From SABI01 sp028532915 (lineage in GTDB: Bacteria > Spirochaetota > Spirochaetia > Sphaerochaetales > Sphaerochaetaceae), in assembly GCA_963677225.1 (NCBI GenBank), contig OY781923.1, positions 2,480,001 through 2,544,000 of the forward strand: 64,000 bases of DNA, in the 5' to 3' direction. How positions within the stretch are numbered: position 1 is the first letter of the stretch; each line of letters begins with the position of its first letter. This document shows, piece by piece, positions 8,692-17,143 of the stretch. The position numbers and the translations under genes were made by a program. The notes under the pieces were generated by a model that did not search any database, was not told the DNA's origin, and saw nothing but the letters and a program-made list of their open reading frames with translations.

Positions 8692-9552
8692 TTATCGCGT
8701 CATCATCGTTCCGATACCGTCATTGGTAAAGATCTCCAGCAGCAGGGAATGGGGAAGACGGCCGTCGAGTATGTGAACACTCTGAACCCCCATTTCTATC
8801 CCGTCCATACAGCATTTTGCTTTCGGGATCATCCCACCGTTTATCGTACCGTCTTCGATGTACTTCTCCGTCTCACTGAGAGTGAGACGTCTGAGAATCG
8901 ATGACGGATCATCCTTGTCTTTCAGAATTCCTTCGACATCTGTGAGGAATACCAGCTTCTGAGCCTTCAAAGCTCCCGCGATGGCGCTTGCGGCATAATC
9001 GGCATTGATGTTGTAGGTATGTCCTTCCAGATCAGTGCCGACAGGAGCCACGACAGGGATGAACTCATCATCCATGAGCGAGGTGATCAGGCCGGTATTC
9101 ACTTTGACGATCTCCCCGACATATCCGATATCTTTTCCGTTGACAAGTTTCTTTTTCGTATGAAGTGTATCACCGTCTTTTCCGCTGATACTCACAGCCT
9201 GGATACCCTGAGCCTGTAGAGCCTGAACGAGTTTCTTTCCTATGGACCCGCACAGTACCATTTCGGCGACCTGAGCGGTCTCTTCATCGGTCACTCTCAT
9301 ACCGTCGATGAAAGCGCTTTCCTTCCCGATTCTATCAAGCATCTCGGTTATCGCTTTCCCGCCGCCGTGAACGACGACAGGATTCAGACCGATCCTTTTC
9401 ATCAGAACGATGTCCTGGATCACACTCGTGCGCATATTCTCATCCACCATCGCAGAACCGCCGTATTTCACAACGACGATCGATCCGGCGAACTTTCTTA
9501 TATAGGGAAGTGCTTCAATAAGTACATTGGCTTTTTCTATCGCATGTTTCAT
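8692..9552 (-). CDS. argB: Acetylglutamate kinase
   Basis: 286 residues, an amino-acid kinase-fold enzyme that phosphorylates N-acetylglutamate with ATP. The phosphate-binding glycine motifs V-K-Y-G-G-S-A-M (near residue 30) and V-V-V-H-G-G-G-K-A-I (near 65) are intact, as is the C-terminal nucleotide-binding segment G-G-M-I-P-K. The ATG overlaps the argJ stop by one base (TGATG), indicating translational coupling. An N-terminal helix of about 15 residues is present before the first strand, the feature associated with hexameric, arginine-inhibited enzymes, so feedback control by arginine is plausible but not proven by sequence alone. Confidence 0.95.
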   Translation of the reverse strand: MKHAIEKANVLIEALPYIRKFAGSIVVVKYGGSAMVDENMRTSVIQDIVLMKRIGLNPVVVHGGGKAITEMLDRIGKESAFIDGMRVTDEETAQVAEMVLCGSIGKKLVQALQAQGIQAVSISGKDGDTLHTKKKLVNGKDIGYVGEIVKVNTGLITSLMDDEFIPVVAPVGTDLEGHTYNINADYAASAIAGALKAQKLVFLTDVEGILKDKDDPSSILRRLTLSETEKYIEDGTINGGMIPKAKCCMDGIEMGVQSVHILDGRLPHSLLLEIFTNDGIGTMMTR

Positions 9553-10772
9553 CAGCTTCTATAATCTCCATTGATTCTCACATATTCATAGGACAGATCA
9601 CATCCCCAGCTCATCGCTTCAGAAGAACCATCTTCCAGAATGATATCGAGATTGATCACATTCTCGCCGAGGATCTTCTTTGCAAGCTCTTCATCGAAGT
9701 TTAGGGGAGTGCCTTCCTCGACCACAACGATCTTACCTTTTTCACTGCGATAACGCATCGTCACTTTCGAAGGATCGAAAGAGGCTCCGCTGTAGCCCAT
9801 AGCACAGAGGATTCTTCCCCAGTTCGCATCGGCGCCGAAGAACGCCGCTTTGACCAGAGAACTGGAAACTACCGAACGGGCCAGAAGAGAGGCGTCCTCA
9901 TCACTTTTCGCGCCGGTCACACTCACCTCGACAAACTTGCTGGCCCCTTCACCGTCTTTGACGATCATTTTCGCCAGTTCGGTGTGAACGTAGGTAAAAG
10001 CTTCTCTGAAGACTTCTTCAAACTCACTGTCGGCATCGATGAGAGGAGATCCGGCGGTACCGTTAGCCATCACGAGAACTGTATCGTTCGTACTTGTATC
10101 TCCATCGACGCTTATCATATTGTAGCTGGTGGAGATGGAAGAGCCGAGCAATGACTGAAGATATGTTCTGTCCACGTTCGCATCGGTTGTGATAAAAGAG
10201 AGCATCGTGGCCATATTGGGATGTATCATCCCCGAACCTTTCGCCATTCCCCCTATTCTGACACTCTTATCTGCGACAGTCACTTCGACAGCGACCTCTT
10301 TGGCGAAGGTGTCAGTGGTGAGGATGGCCAGAGCGCTTTCGTGGGCCTTATCCTTTTCACATGAGAGGTTTCTGCTGCAGTATCTGATCCCTTTTTCGAT
10401 CTTCTCCATCTCGAGAGGGACACCGATAACGCCGGTCGAACAGATCATCACCTCATCGCTGAGGCAACCGAGTTCTTCTGCGGTCATCGAGGCCGATGTA
10501 TGGACATCCTCTATTCCAACCTTTCCGGTACAGGCATTGGCATTTCCGCTGTTGACCAGAATCGCCCTGATAGGCTTCCCTTTTTTCAGCACGGCACTGT
10601 CATAATCGACCGGAGCGGCACGCACAACGTTCGTCGTGAATGCACCCGCAACCTCGGCGGGGACATCACTCACCAGCAACGTCATATCCACCTTGGTTCT
10701 TTTTACACCTGTCGCACAAGAGGCGACGGAAAATCCTTTCGCAGCTAATATCCCACCATCTATTATTTTCAT
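9552..10772 (-). CDS. argJ: Glutamate N-acetyltransferase / ornithine acetyltransferase
   Basis: 406 residues. ArgJ transfers the acetyl group from acetylornithine to glutamate, recycling it; bifunctional forms also use acetyl-CoA. The self-cleavage site is visible: G-S-G-M-I-H-P-N-M-A-T-M-L, where the Thr after Ala becomes the nucleophile of the beta chain. The ending N-G-D-Y-R-S resembles the family's usual C terminus. A good SD (AAGGAAGG) precedes ATG 10772. No argA or argE lies nearby, so the cyclic pathway is expected. Second gene of the argCJBD operon, 17 bases after argC. Confidence 0.95.
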   Translation of the reverse strand: MKIIDGGILAAKGFSVASCATGVKRTKVDMTLLVSDVPAEVAGAFTTNVVRAAPVDYDSAVLKKGKPIRAILVNSGNANACTGKVGIEDVHTSASMTAEELGCLSDEVMICSTGVIGVPLEMEKIEKGIRYCSRNLSCEKDKAHESALAILTTDTFAKEVAVEVTVADKSVRIGGMAKGSGMIHPNMATMLSFITTDANVDRTYLQSLLGSSISTSYNMISVDGDTSTNDTVLVMANGTAGSPLIDADSEFEEVFREAFTYVHTELAKMIVKDGEGASKFVEVSVTGAKSDEDASLLARSVVSSSLVKAAFFGADANWGRILCAMGYSGASFDPSKVTMRYRSEKGKIVVVEEGTPLNFDEELAKKILGENVINLDIILEDGSSEAMSWGCDLSYEYVRINGDYRS

Positions 10773-10789
10773 CGTTTCCTTCCTTTTTG

Positions 10790-11848
10790 TTACATCGGGA
10801 TCGAACTCAGCAGCTCGAGTCCGCTCTCTTCCGGCAAACCGAAGACGATATTCATATTCTGCACAGCCTGTCCTGCGGCCCCTTTCATGATATTGTCGAT
10901 CGCACCGATGACGATCAGGCGGTTCACCCGCTTATCTACGATATAAGAAAGATCGAAGTAATTCGATCCTTTCACGAATCTGGTCTCGGGGAAACTTCCT
11001 TCCGGTTTGAGCCGTATGAACTTCTCTTCACCGTAGGAATCCGTGTATGCTTTTTTCACATCTTCCTCTTTCACACCCTGAAGAAGAGATGCGTAGGATG
11101 TCGTCAGTATCCCCCTGCTCATCGGGATAAGATGAGGAGTGAACGAGAGAGAGAGCTCCTTTTCAGAAACTCCGTGAGAGAAGGCCAGCGACAATTCCTG
11201 CTCGATCTCCGGGGTATGCCGGTGTGTTGTCACCCCGTATGCCTTTACCGATTCGTTGACCTCGGCAAACATCAAAGAGAGCTGAGCCTTTCTTCCTGCT
11301 CCGCTTACGCCTGATTTCGCATCGATTATGATGGTATCTTTGTCTATCAGGCCGGCTTTTAAAAGGGGATGGAGAGAGAGAATGGAACAGGTCGTATAGC
11401 ATCCCGGATTGGCTATCAGACGGCTTTCCGCTATCTGCTGGCGATTTACCTCACTCAGTCCGTATACGGATTTCTCGAGCAGAGCGGGATTGTGGTGAGT
11501 CGTATTGTACCATTTCTGATATACATCGGCATCCTTCAGTCTGAAATCGGCACCCAGATCTATGATCACACATCGTTCGAGGATGGAGGACGTCACCATG
11601 GAACTGGCAAGTCCGTGGGGAAGTGACAGAAACAGGACATCGCATTCATCGGCAAGATGTTCGATATCGACATCGGCACAGGTATCTTCGAACTCTCCCA
11701 GAAAATTCGGATATACATCCGCATAGTTCTGTCCGGCGTATGATTTCGAGGAGGCTGTCACTGAAGCAACATGAGGATGGAGATGCAGCAATTTCACCAG
11801 TTCGCTTCCTGCATAACCTGTAGATCCGATAACACCTGCTTTTATCAT
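10790..11848 (-). CDS. argC: N-acetyl-gamma-glutamyl-phosphate reductase
   Basis: 352 residues. An NADPH-dependent reductase that turns N-acetylglutamyl phosphate into the semialdehyde. The nucleotide-binding G-S-T-G-Y-A-G-S-E-L is at the very N terminus, and the catalytic Cys is in I-A-N-P-G-C-Y-T-T-C. ATG 11848 is selected by the GGAGG five bases upstream and by the homologue-like start M-I-K-A-G-V-I-G; a longer in-frame ATG at 11911 would extend through the two operator-like palindromes. First gene of argCJBD, so the palindromes at 11879-11933 probably control the whole operon. Confidence 0.95.
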   Translation of the reverse strand: MIKAGVIGSTGYAGSELVKLLHLHPHVASVTASSKSYAGQNYADVYPNFLGEFEDTCADVDIEHLADECDVLFLSLPHGLASSMVTSSILERCVIIDLGADFRLKDADVYQKWYNTTHHNPALLEKSVYGLSEVNRQQIAESRLIANPGCYTTCSILSLHPLLKAGLIDKDTIIIDAKSGVSGAGRKAQLSLMFAEVNESVKAYGVTTHRHTPEIEQELSLAFSHGVSEKELSLSFTPHLIPMSRGILTTSYASLLQGVKEEDVKKAYTDSYGEEKFIRLKPEGSFPETRFVKGSNYFDLSYIVDKRVNRLIVIGAIDNIMKGAAGQAVQNMNIVFGLPEESGLELLSSIPM

Positions 11849-11878
11849 ATAGCCTCCATTCAAAATTAGATAGGTCTT

Positions 11879-11933
11879 TGTATATATATACATATTTTTA
11901 AAAATGTACACCCTATTTCTGTATATTTATACA
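11879..11933. promoter_or_regulatory. Paired ARG-box-like palindromes upstream of argC
   Basis: Two 14-base elements: TGTATATATATACA (11879-11892, a perfect palindrome) and TGTATATTTATACA (11920-11933, perfect outer arms). Their spacing is 41 bases start to start, about four helical turns, with a third partial TGTACA at 11905-11910 between. AT-rich palindromes in tandem before argC match how ArgR/AhrC hexamers bind. No argR gene lies in the window, so the regulator is inferred. Confidence 0.55.
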
Positions 11934-11989
11934 ATATTTTATTCTTTTTTTCCAGTCCCATGAAAAATCATAAAAAAATAGTATTTTAT

Positions 11990-12003
11990 GTTGCATTTGC
12001 AAC
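11990..12003. promoter_or_regulatory. CRP/FNR-format palindrome upstream of the nim-cupin-hcp operon
   Basis: GTTGC-ATTT-GCAAC, a perfect inverted repeat with 5-base half-sites and a 4-base centre, the 14-base geometry used by CRP/FNR regulators. It lies 47 bases before the first gene. hcp genes are often controlled by the FNR-family regulator HcpR or by NsrR, so a nitrosative-stress regulator of the HcpR type is the leading guess. The best -10 (TACACT, 12037-12042) has a poor -35, which fits an activated promoter. Confidence 0.45.
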
Positions 12004-12049
12004 TTAATTATCCTATCACCTGTGATATTTTTCCAATACACTTAAGAGC

Positions 12050-12508
12050 ATGATGAGAAGAAAAGAAAAACAACTAACTGCAGAGAAATCATTTGAGATT
12101 GTAGAGAAGGCCGAATGGGGTGTCCTTTCTCTGGTATGCGACGGCAGCAGTCCTTATTCCATCCCCATGTCTTTCGCTCTCGACGGAATGAAACTATATC
12201 TTCACGGAGCAAAAGAGGGAATGAAGATCGATCTGATCGGATCCAACAACGCAGCGGCTTTCACCTGTGTAGGTTCGACTGAAGTGATTCCCCAAAAATT
12301 CACAACGAAATATGAATCGGCTGTCATATGCGGAACCATCAGGATCGTTGAAGATGAGAATGAACGTTATGAGGGTCTGATGGCACTTGTAAGAAAATAC
12401 AGTCCCGGCTTCATGGAAGAGGGAAAAGCATATATAGAACGGGCGTTCGGCAAAACCGCCGTACTCGCGATCGACATAGGAGAGATCACGGGAAAGGCCC
12501 AATATTAG
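12050..12508 (+). CDS. NimA-type pyridoxamine 5'-phosphate oxidase-family flavoprotein
   Basis: 152 residues with the split-barrel FMN-binding fold. The N-terminal M-M-R-R-K-E-K motif, S-I-P-M-S-F-A near residue 38 and F-T-T-K-Y-E-S-A-V-I-C-G near 83-94 match the 5-nitroimidazole antibiotic-resistance (Nim) subgroup, whose members are FMN proteins of mostly unknown natural role, some reducing nitro groups. ATG 12050 has no clear SD; a -10-like hexamer ends 7 bases upstream, so a leaderless message is possible. First gene of a likely operon with a cupin (10 bases on) and hcp. The context suggests defence against reactive nitrogen or oxygen species rather than vitamin B6 metabolism. Confidence 0.8.
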   Translation: MMRRKEKQLTAEKSFEIVEKAEWGVLSLVCDGSSPYSIPMSFALDGMKLYLHGAKEGMKIDLIGSNNAAAFTCVGSTEVIPQKFTTKYESAVICGTIRIVEDENERYEGLMALVRKYSPGFMEEGKAYIERAFGKTAVLAIDIGEITGKAQY

Positions 12509-12518
12509 GAGAGAACGG

Positions 12519-12821
12519 ATGATTGAAAAAGTGTACGGTTTTCATACACAGGAGAGCACCAAGGTTGAGATGATCGTGAATGATTCACACGTCAGGATCA
12601 ACCATCTCGTATTGACTGCAGGCGATCAGGCTGATCCCCATCCGACACCGGATGATGCCCACATGATCGTTACCAGAGGTGTGCTTTCCATAGCTTTAGG
12701 CGATCAGGAGCCTCACAATTATGAAGAGGGAAACATCATAAAGATTCCCGCGGGAACTATGATGCATATAAAAAACGGCGGAGATGAGACTCTGCATGTA
12801 TTCGTAATCAAAGCACAGTAG
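12519..12821 (+). CDS. Small single-domain cupin protein
   Basis: 100 residues forming one cupin beta-barrel. Motif 1 is degenerate: A-D-P-H-P-T-P-D-D-A-H-M-I-V-T-R-G keeps two histidines and a carboxylate, and motif 2, I-P-A-G-T-M-M-H-I-K-N, keeps one His. A metal-binding role is possible. The substrate is unknown. GGAGAG precedes the ATG, and the gene sits between the Nim-type flavoprotein and hcp with short gaps, so it belongs to the same stress-response transcript. It is not closely similar to the other cupin in the window at 59767. Confidence 0.75.
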   Translation: MIEKVYGFHTQESTKVEMIVNDSHVRINHLVLTAGDQADPHPTPDDAHMIVTRGVLSIALGDQEPHNYEEGNIIKIPAGTMMHIKNGGDETLHVFVIKAQ

Positions 12822-12861
12822 GAAGTATTTCCTGCTCATATTTTTCAATCAGGAGACCACT

Positions 12862-14424
12862 ATGGACGAAATGTTCTGTTACCAATGTGAACAAACTGCG
12901 AAAGGAATCGCGTGTACCGGTGCGAGAGGCGTATGCGGAAAGTCGGCAGATACAGCAAATCTGCAGGATGATATGACCTCCTCGCTGGTAGCCCTTGCTG
13001 TTGCAACCGAAGGAAAAGATATTGACGATAAGACGTATCATCTCATGCTGGAAGGCATGTTCACAGCGATCACGAATGTGAGTTTCAATAACGAGACTCT
13101 CAAACAGCTGATCTCGAGAATCGATGATGACACACTGCGGTATAAGGGAAGACTCGATGTCTATACGATCAAAGAGGTATGGGAAGACAATGAGGACATC
13201 CGCTCCCTCAAATCACTCATCCTCCTCGGACTCAGAGGTATGGGAGCTTACGCCTACCATGCATGGGTTCTCGGCTACAAGGACAAAGAAGTGAACGACT
13301 TCTTCTTTTCGGCGATGAGAGCGATAGGGAACAGCACTTTGACAGTAGATGAACTGCTTCCTCTCGTTCTCAAGACCGGAGAGGTCAACTTGAAATGTAT
13401 GAAGCTTCTTGATCAGGCGAACACCGAGACATACGGAGACCCGACCCCGGTCGAAGTCCCTCTGACGATCGAAGAAGGTCCTTTCATCGTAGTGAGCGGT
13501 CACGACCTGTTCGATCTGTACCAGCTTCTCAAGCAGACCGAAGGAAAAGGCATCAACATCTACACACACGGAGAGATGCTCCCTGCACACGGATACCCGA
13601 AACTGAAAGCATTCTCCCACCTCAAGGGAAATTTCGGAACTGCATGGCAGAATCAGCAGAAGGAATTCATCGACATACCCGGTGCAGTTCTGTTCACTAC
13701 GAACTGCCTGATGCCCCCCAAGGATAATTACAAAGACAGGATCTTCACCACCGAGGTCGTCTCCTATCCTGAACTCGTACATATCGGAGAAGACAAGGAC
13801 TTCACCCCGGTAATCGAGAAGGCTCTGGAACTGGGAGGCTACAGTGAACCAAGAAAGATGACGGGAATCAACGGCGGAGATACTATGACCACCGGTTTCG
13901 GAAGAGCAACCGTCCTTTCGGTCGCAGGTGATGTGATCGATGCCGTCAACAAAGGTGACATCAAACATTTCTTCCTCGTAGGAGGCTGTGACGGTGCAAG
14001 AGTAGGAAGAAACTACTATACCGAATTCGTCGAGAAATCACCGGAAGACACTGTGATTCTCACCCTTGCCTGCGGGAAGTTCCGTTTCAACGACATGAAA
14101 CTCGGAAACATCGGATCGATACCCCGCCTGCTGGATATGGGACAGTGCAACGATTCCTACGGAGCAATCGAAGTGGCACTTGCCCTTGCGGATGCTTTCA
14201 AGGTCTCGGTGAACGAACTGCCGCTCTCTTTCATCCTCTCGTGGTATGAACAGAAAGCCGTTTGCATACTGCTGACTCTTCTTCATCTGGGTGTGAAGAA
14301 TATTCATCTGGGACCTTCACTTCCCGCATTCGTAAGCGAGAACGTGCTGGACATACTTGTGGAGAACTTTTCGATAACTCCCATCGCTACAGCAACGGAA
14401 GATCTGGAAAAGCTTCTGGGCTGA
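12862..14424 (+). CDS. hcp: Hybrid-cluster protein (hydroxylamine / NO reductase)
   Basis: 520 residues. Hcp carries a cubane Fe-S cluster and a hybrid Fe-S-O cluster; it reduces hydroxylamine in vitro and NO to N2O in vivo in anaerobes. The N-terminal cluster ligands are C6-x2-C9-x8-C18-x6-C25, close to the compact spacing of strict-anaerobe enzymes rather than the wider enterobacterial type. The hybrid-cluster region is recognisable downstream in T-T-N-C-L-M-P-P, V-G-G-C-D-G-A and T-L-A-C-G-K. SD AGGAGACC. No hcr reductase gene follows; an NfnAB or ferredoxin system could supply electrons. Third gene of the operon beginning at 12050. Confidence 0.95.
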   Translation: MDEMFCYQCEQTAKGIACTGARGVCGKSADTANLQDDMTSSLVALAVATEGKDIDDKTYHLMLEGMFTAITNVSFNNETLKQLISRIDDDTLRYKGRLDVYTIKEVWEDNEDIRSLKSLILLGLRGMGAYAYHAWVLGYKDKEVNDFFFSAMRAIGNSTLTVDELLPLVLKTGEVNLKCMKLLDQANTETYGDPTPVEVPLTIEEGPFIVVSGHDLFDLYQLLKQTEGKGINIYTHGEMLPAHGYPKLKAFSHLKGNFGTAWQNQQKEFIDIPGAVLFTTNCLMPPKDNYKDRIFTTEVVSYPELVHIGEDKDFTPVIEKALELGGYSEPRKMTGINGGDTMTTGFGRATVLSVAGDVIDAVNKGDIKHFFLVGGCDGARVGRNYYTEFVEKSPEDTVILTLACGKFRFNDMKLGNIGSIPRLLDMGQCNDSYGAIEVALALADAFKVSVNELPLSFILSWYEQKAVCILLTLLHLGVKNIHLGPSLPAFVSENVLDILVENFSITPIATATEDLEKLLG

Positions 14425-14435
14425 TCTGATGTACT

Positions 14436-16010
14436 TCACAGGAAGGAATGATCATCGTCTGCCGACAAGGAGACGACGGTATTCCTTCCTTTCTCTTTGG
14501 CTCTGTATAAAGCCGCATCGGCCAGAGCCACCAGCGCATCACTCGAATCAGGAAGAGGAATATCGTCATCACCGCCGACAGTGATCACACCGATCGACAG
14601 ATGAACATTGAAAGAAGCGTTACGGGAAACGATGGAATTCGTGGCAACTTTATTGTGGATATCCCTGGCGATCCGTAGCGCTATTGATGAAGGAGTATTC
14701 TTCAGGGCAATGACGAACTCGTCTCCGCCATAGCGGCCGAATATCTGGTGGGACCCGATGATAGATTCCACAGATTCCACGATCTTCTCTATCGTCCTGT
14801 CACCGGCTTCATGCCCATATGTGTCATTGATCATCTTGAAATGGTCGATATCCATCATGAGAATCGAGAGGGGAATTTTCTCATTCTTCACCTCAGACCG
14901 TTCCTTTTCGATCCTGTTGAACAGTTCTCTCCGGTTCAGTATCTGTGTCAGAGGATCGAGTTTAGCCTTCTCTTTGATCTTCTGGTGGAGGACCTCTCTC
15001 TCTGTTATGTCATGGAACATGATCAGGTATCCGCTTTGAGCTCCGCCGATCTTGGTCAGCGGGGATATTCTTACATCAAAAACTTTATCCTCATACCTCA
15101 GCAGATGCAGAGTACAGCCCTCTCTTGTAAGCAGGGGTCGTAAAAACGACATCATCTTCTCGGGAAGGACTTCATCGGCCGTCTCACCGACAACAGTATC
15201 TTTTATCGAAAGAAGATTCTTCGCCGCATAATTGATATCGAGAAGCCGGAAATTATAGTCTATGACTACGATCCCGTCGGTTATGCTCTCCAGCAGTTTC
15301 TCTCTCGGAACGGGATTCACATCAAGGTATCGATACCGGTAAAGCGCAAAACCGATCATCAACGCACTGATTGAAATCCAGACTGTCGTAAAATTCACAT
15401 GAGGAACGAAAGAGATGTTGAGAACATAGAGGATATTGCTGACAGCGGGAAGAAGAGCCCCGATTCCGATCAGCAGAATCTGCATCTTATAGAATTTTCG
15501 TCTGCTGGCCAGACCCTTAACGAATATATAGAATGAAGTTAAATATAAGATATATGCGAACGGAATGAACAGATAGTTAAACAGGGGACCGTAATTGTAA
15601 TCGACGATCGGGATTGATCCTTCTGTGAGATAAAGAACAGGTTCTCCCCAGAAATAGTTCGGTTCAGGGACCACTATGATGAAAAGAAGAAGGACAAACC
15701 AGATAACTCCGGTGGAGAGCCAGAAGACACGGTGGAATCTTATGTTGGAATGTTTGGAAGCTAGCGAGAGCAGCGTCAGAGGCACACTGTTGATTCCTAT
15801 GAACTGCAACCGTACGAAGACCATCTTGGCAGGAAGCGTGACAGCGACCAGCTCTCCTATCTGCATGAGAGTCCAGAAAAGCACCGCAGTCAGGAGAAAA
15901 AAATACGCTTTTCCTATCTGGTTTTTGATAAATTGTATAGAGAACACCCAGAGAGACAACATTAACCCGGCAGATACTATGAATGTCCAGATCCAAGGAA
16001 TTGATGCCAC
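14436..16010 (-). CDS. Membrane diguanylate cyclase (7TM-PAS-GGDEF)
   Basis: 524 residues that probably synthesise c-di-GMP in response to a membrane or periplasmic signal. The N-terminal ~225 residues hold seven hydrophobic segments of the histidine-kinase N-terminal 7TM type, followed by a PAS domain (about 235-340) ending in F-H-D-I-T-E-R, then a GGDEF domain (about 348-515). The active-site motif is a perfect G-G-D-E-F at 428-432, with D-x-D-H-F-K upstream. The product-inhibition I-site (R-x-x-D before the motif) is absent; the place reads G-S-H-Q. Start is GTG 16010 behind GGAGGAAATGA. No EAL partner lies nearby. Convergent with hcp. Confidence 0.9.
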   Translation of the reverse strand: MASIPWIWTFIVSAGLMLSLWVFSIQFIKNQIGKAYFFLLTAVLFWTLMQIGELVAVTLPAKMVFVRLQFIGINSVPLTLLSLASKHSNIRFHRVFWLSTGVIWFVLLLFIIVVPEPNYFWGEPVLYLTEGSIPIVDYNYGPLFNYLFIPFAYILYLTSFYIFVKGLASRRKFYKMQILLIGIGALLPAVSNILYVLNISFVPHVNFTTVWISISALMIGFALYRYRYLDVNPVPREKLLESITDGIVVIDYNFRLLDINYAAKNLLSIKDTVVGETADEVLPEKMMSFLRPLLTREGCTLHLLRYEDKVFDVRISPLTKIGGAQSGYLIMFHDITEREVLHQKIKEKAKLDPLTQILNRRELFNRIEKERSEVKNEKIPLSILMMDIDHFKMINDTYGHEAGDRTIEKIVESVESIIGSHQIFGRYGGDEFVIALKNTPSSIALRIARDIHNKVATNSIVSRNASFNVHLSIGVITVGGDDDIPLPDSSDALVALADAALYRAKEKGRNTVVSLSADDDHSFL

Positions 16011-16921
16011 TCATTTCCTCCTTCAAACAGTTGGGTTCTTCTACAGTAGCACATTTCCTTGAAATCTATAATGATAATACTCGTTGTACTTCTCACATTT
16101 TTCACTTCATTTTTGTGTTACCTGAAGTAGATTTGTATAACCTAAGCAAAAAATAAGCGAAGGTAAAGAGAAAAAGCATTAAAAGATGATCAATTTTTTT
16201 TCTAACGTTTACTAAAAAACATACTTTTAACAGGCAGAACCAATCAGAGAATCGAATGATCTCTCCCTTCATTTCACTTCTCAACTATTTCTCTATAATA
16301 TTGATATTAAACATAGATTCAATCCAAGAAAAAGAATGATACATCTGAAAGCCGGTTATCGAAAGTTCAAAGACCGACCGGATTTACCGATAAGGAAAAG
16401 GCCGCAGTCAACACACTGTCATTGTCGTTCTAGAAAGCTGATACAGACATATCACAAATTTTGATTGATTTAACCGGAATAATTTTCATATCTGTTGTAA
16501 GCGTCAAATCAGTCAGCGCCGATTCGACGTTTAGTCAGCGAGCACCCCTGAGATTATATGACTCAGTTCCAGGATCATCCGTCAAGTCGTGAAGGTCGAA
16601 TCTCAGGGCGACAATTCTCCGTCTATCTTGTATCAACAAGCTTGTTCCAATATCGAAGGATCAGGACACTCTCGGGCATGGATATAACAGCGATGATCGA
16701 AAAAAATCATATGTCGCCATCTTTTTCACGTGTATCATGCACTGATAGCTCTGTGTAACAACATCCGGCAACAGTACAGCGAAACATTGATCCCTTCTGG
16801 AAGTCTACATCAATATCGACGCCTCCTGTATCTTGGATACATAAAGCTCACCAGCGCCGACTCACATCCTCAATGAATTCTTCTACAGGTTTCCTCTTAC
16901 CCACTCAAAACAGCGAATAGC
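16011..16921. other. Long intergenic stretch, no recognisable gene
   Basis: About 900 bases between the GGDEF gene and the tRNA-Leu terminator. The first 310 bases are AT-rich and presumably contain the GGDEF promoter. 16330-16920 has coding-like composition, but all six frames are interrupted and no fragment could be tied to a family. A partial repeat (CAGCGCCGA at 16516 and CCAGCGCCGA near 16852) occurs within it. It may be a decayed gene or insertion relic. Confidence 0.4.
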
Positions 16922-16965
16922 AAAAAAAAGTGTATATCTTGTTTTTATATTAACAAGTTATACAC
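16922..16965 (-). terminator. Intrinsic terminator of tRNA-Leu
   Basis: On the minus strand a 14-base stem GTGTATAACTTGTT / AACAAGATATACAC (one mismatch) with an 8-base loop is followed by eight T. It lies 10 bases past the tRNA 3' end. Confidence 0.85.
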
Positions 16966-16975
16966 CATTACTAAT

Positions 16976-17059
16976 TACCGGCGGTCGGACTCGAACCGAC
17001 ACAGGATTGCTCCCAATAGATTTTGAGTCTATCGTGTCTACCAATTTCACCACGCCGGC
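16976..17059 (-). tRNA. tRNA-Leu(CAA)
   Basis: 84 bases with a long variable arm, as in class II tRNAs. The anticodon loop CTCAAAA gives anticodon CAA (reads UUG). T-arm GGTTCGAGTCC and D-arm GGTAGACA are present; the acceptor begins GCCGGCG and pairs with CGCCGGT (one G-T pair), discriminator A. CCA is not encoded. Confidence 0.95.
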
Positions 17060-17087
17060 GATTGATCATGCGAAAAATCTAAGAGTT

Positions 17088-17116
17088 ACCATACACTATG
17101 GAGAAAAAAAACACAA
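17088..17116 (-). promoter_or_regulatory. Promoter of tRNA-Leu
   Basis: On the minus strand TTGTGT (17111-17116), a 17-base spacer and TATGGT (17088-17093), 28 bases ahead of the mature 5' end. The IS30 element inserted just upstream without breaking it. Confidence 0.55.
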
Positions 17117-17127
17117 GACAGATCACT

Positions 17128-17143
17128 TAGAAAACCGCGGGTC
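17128..17143 (+). repeat. Left 16-base direct repeat flanking the IS element
   Basis: TAGAAAACCGCGGGTC, identical to 18409-18424 on the other side of the transposase gene. Read as a target-site duplication. Confidence 0.8.

Noticed and set aside
13213..13968. 251-residue minus-strand frame opposite hcp
   Set aside because: Shadow of a well-supported gene; composition mirrors the hcp codons and nothing in it is recognisable.
16558..16758. 66-residue frame in the tRNA-Leu upstream region
   Set aside because: No SD, no family resemblance, and surrounded by stops in a region that looks decayed.
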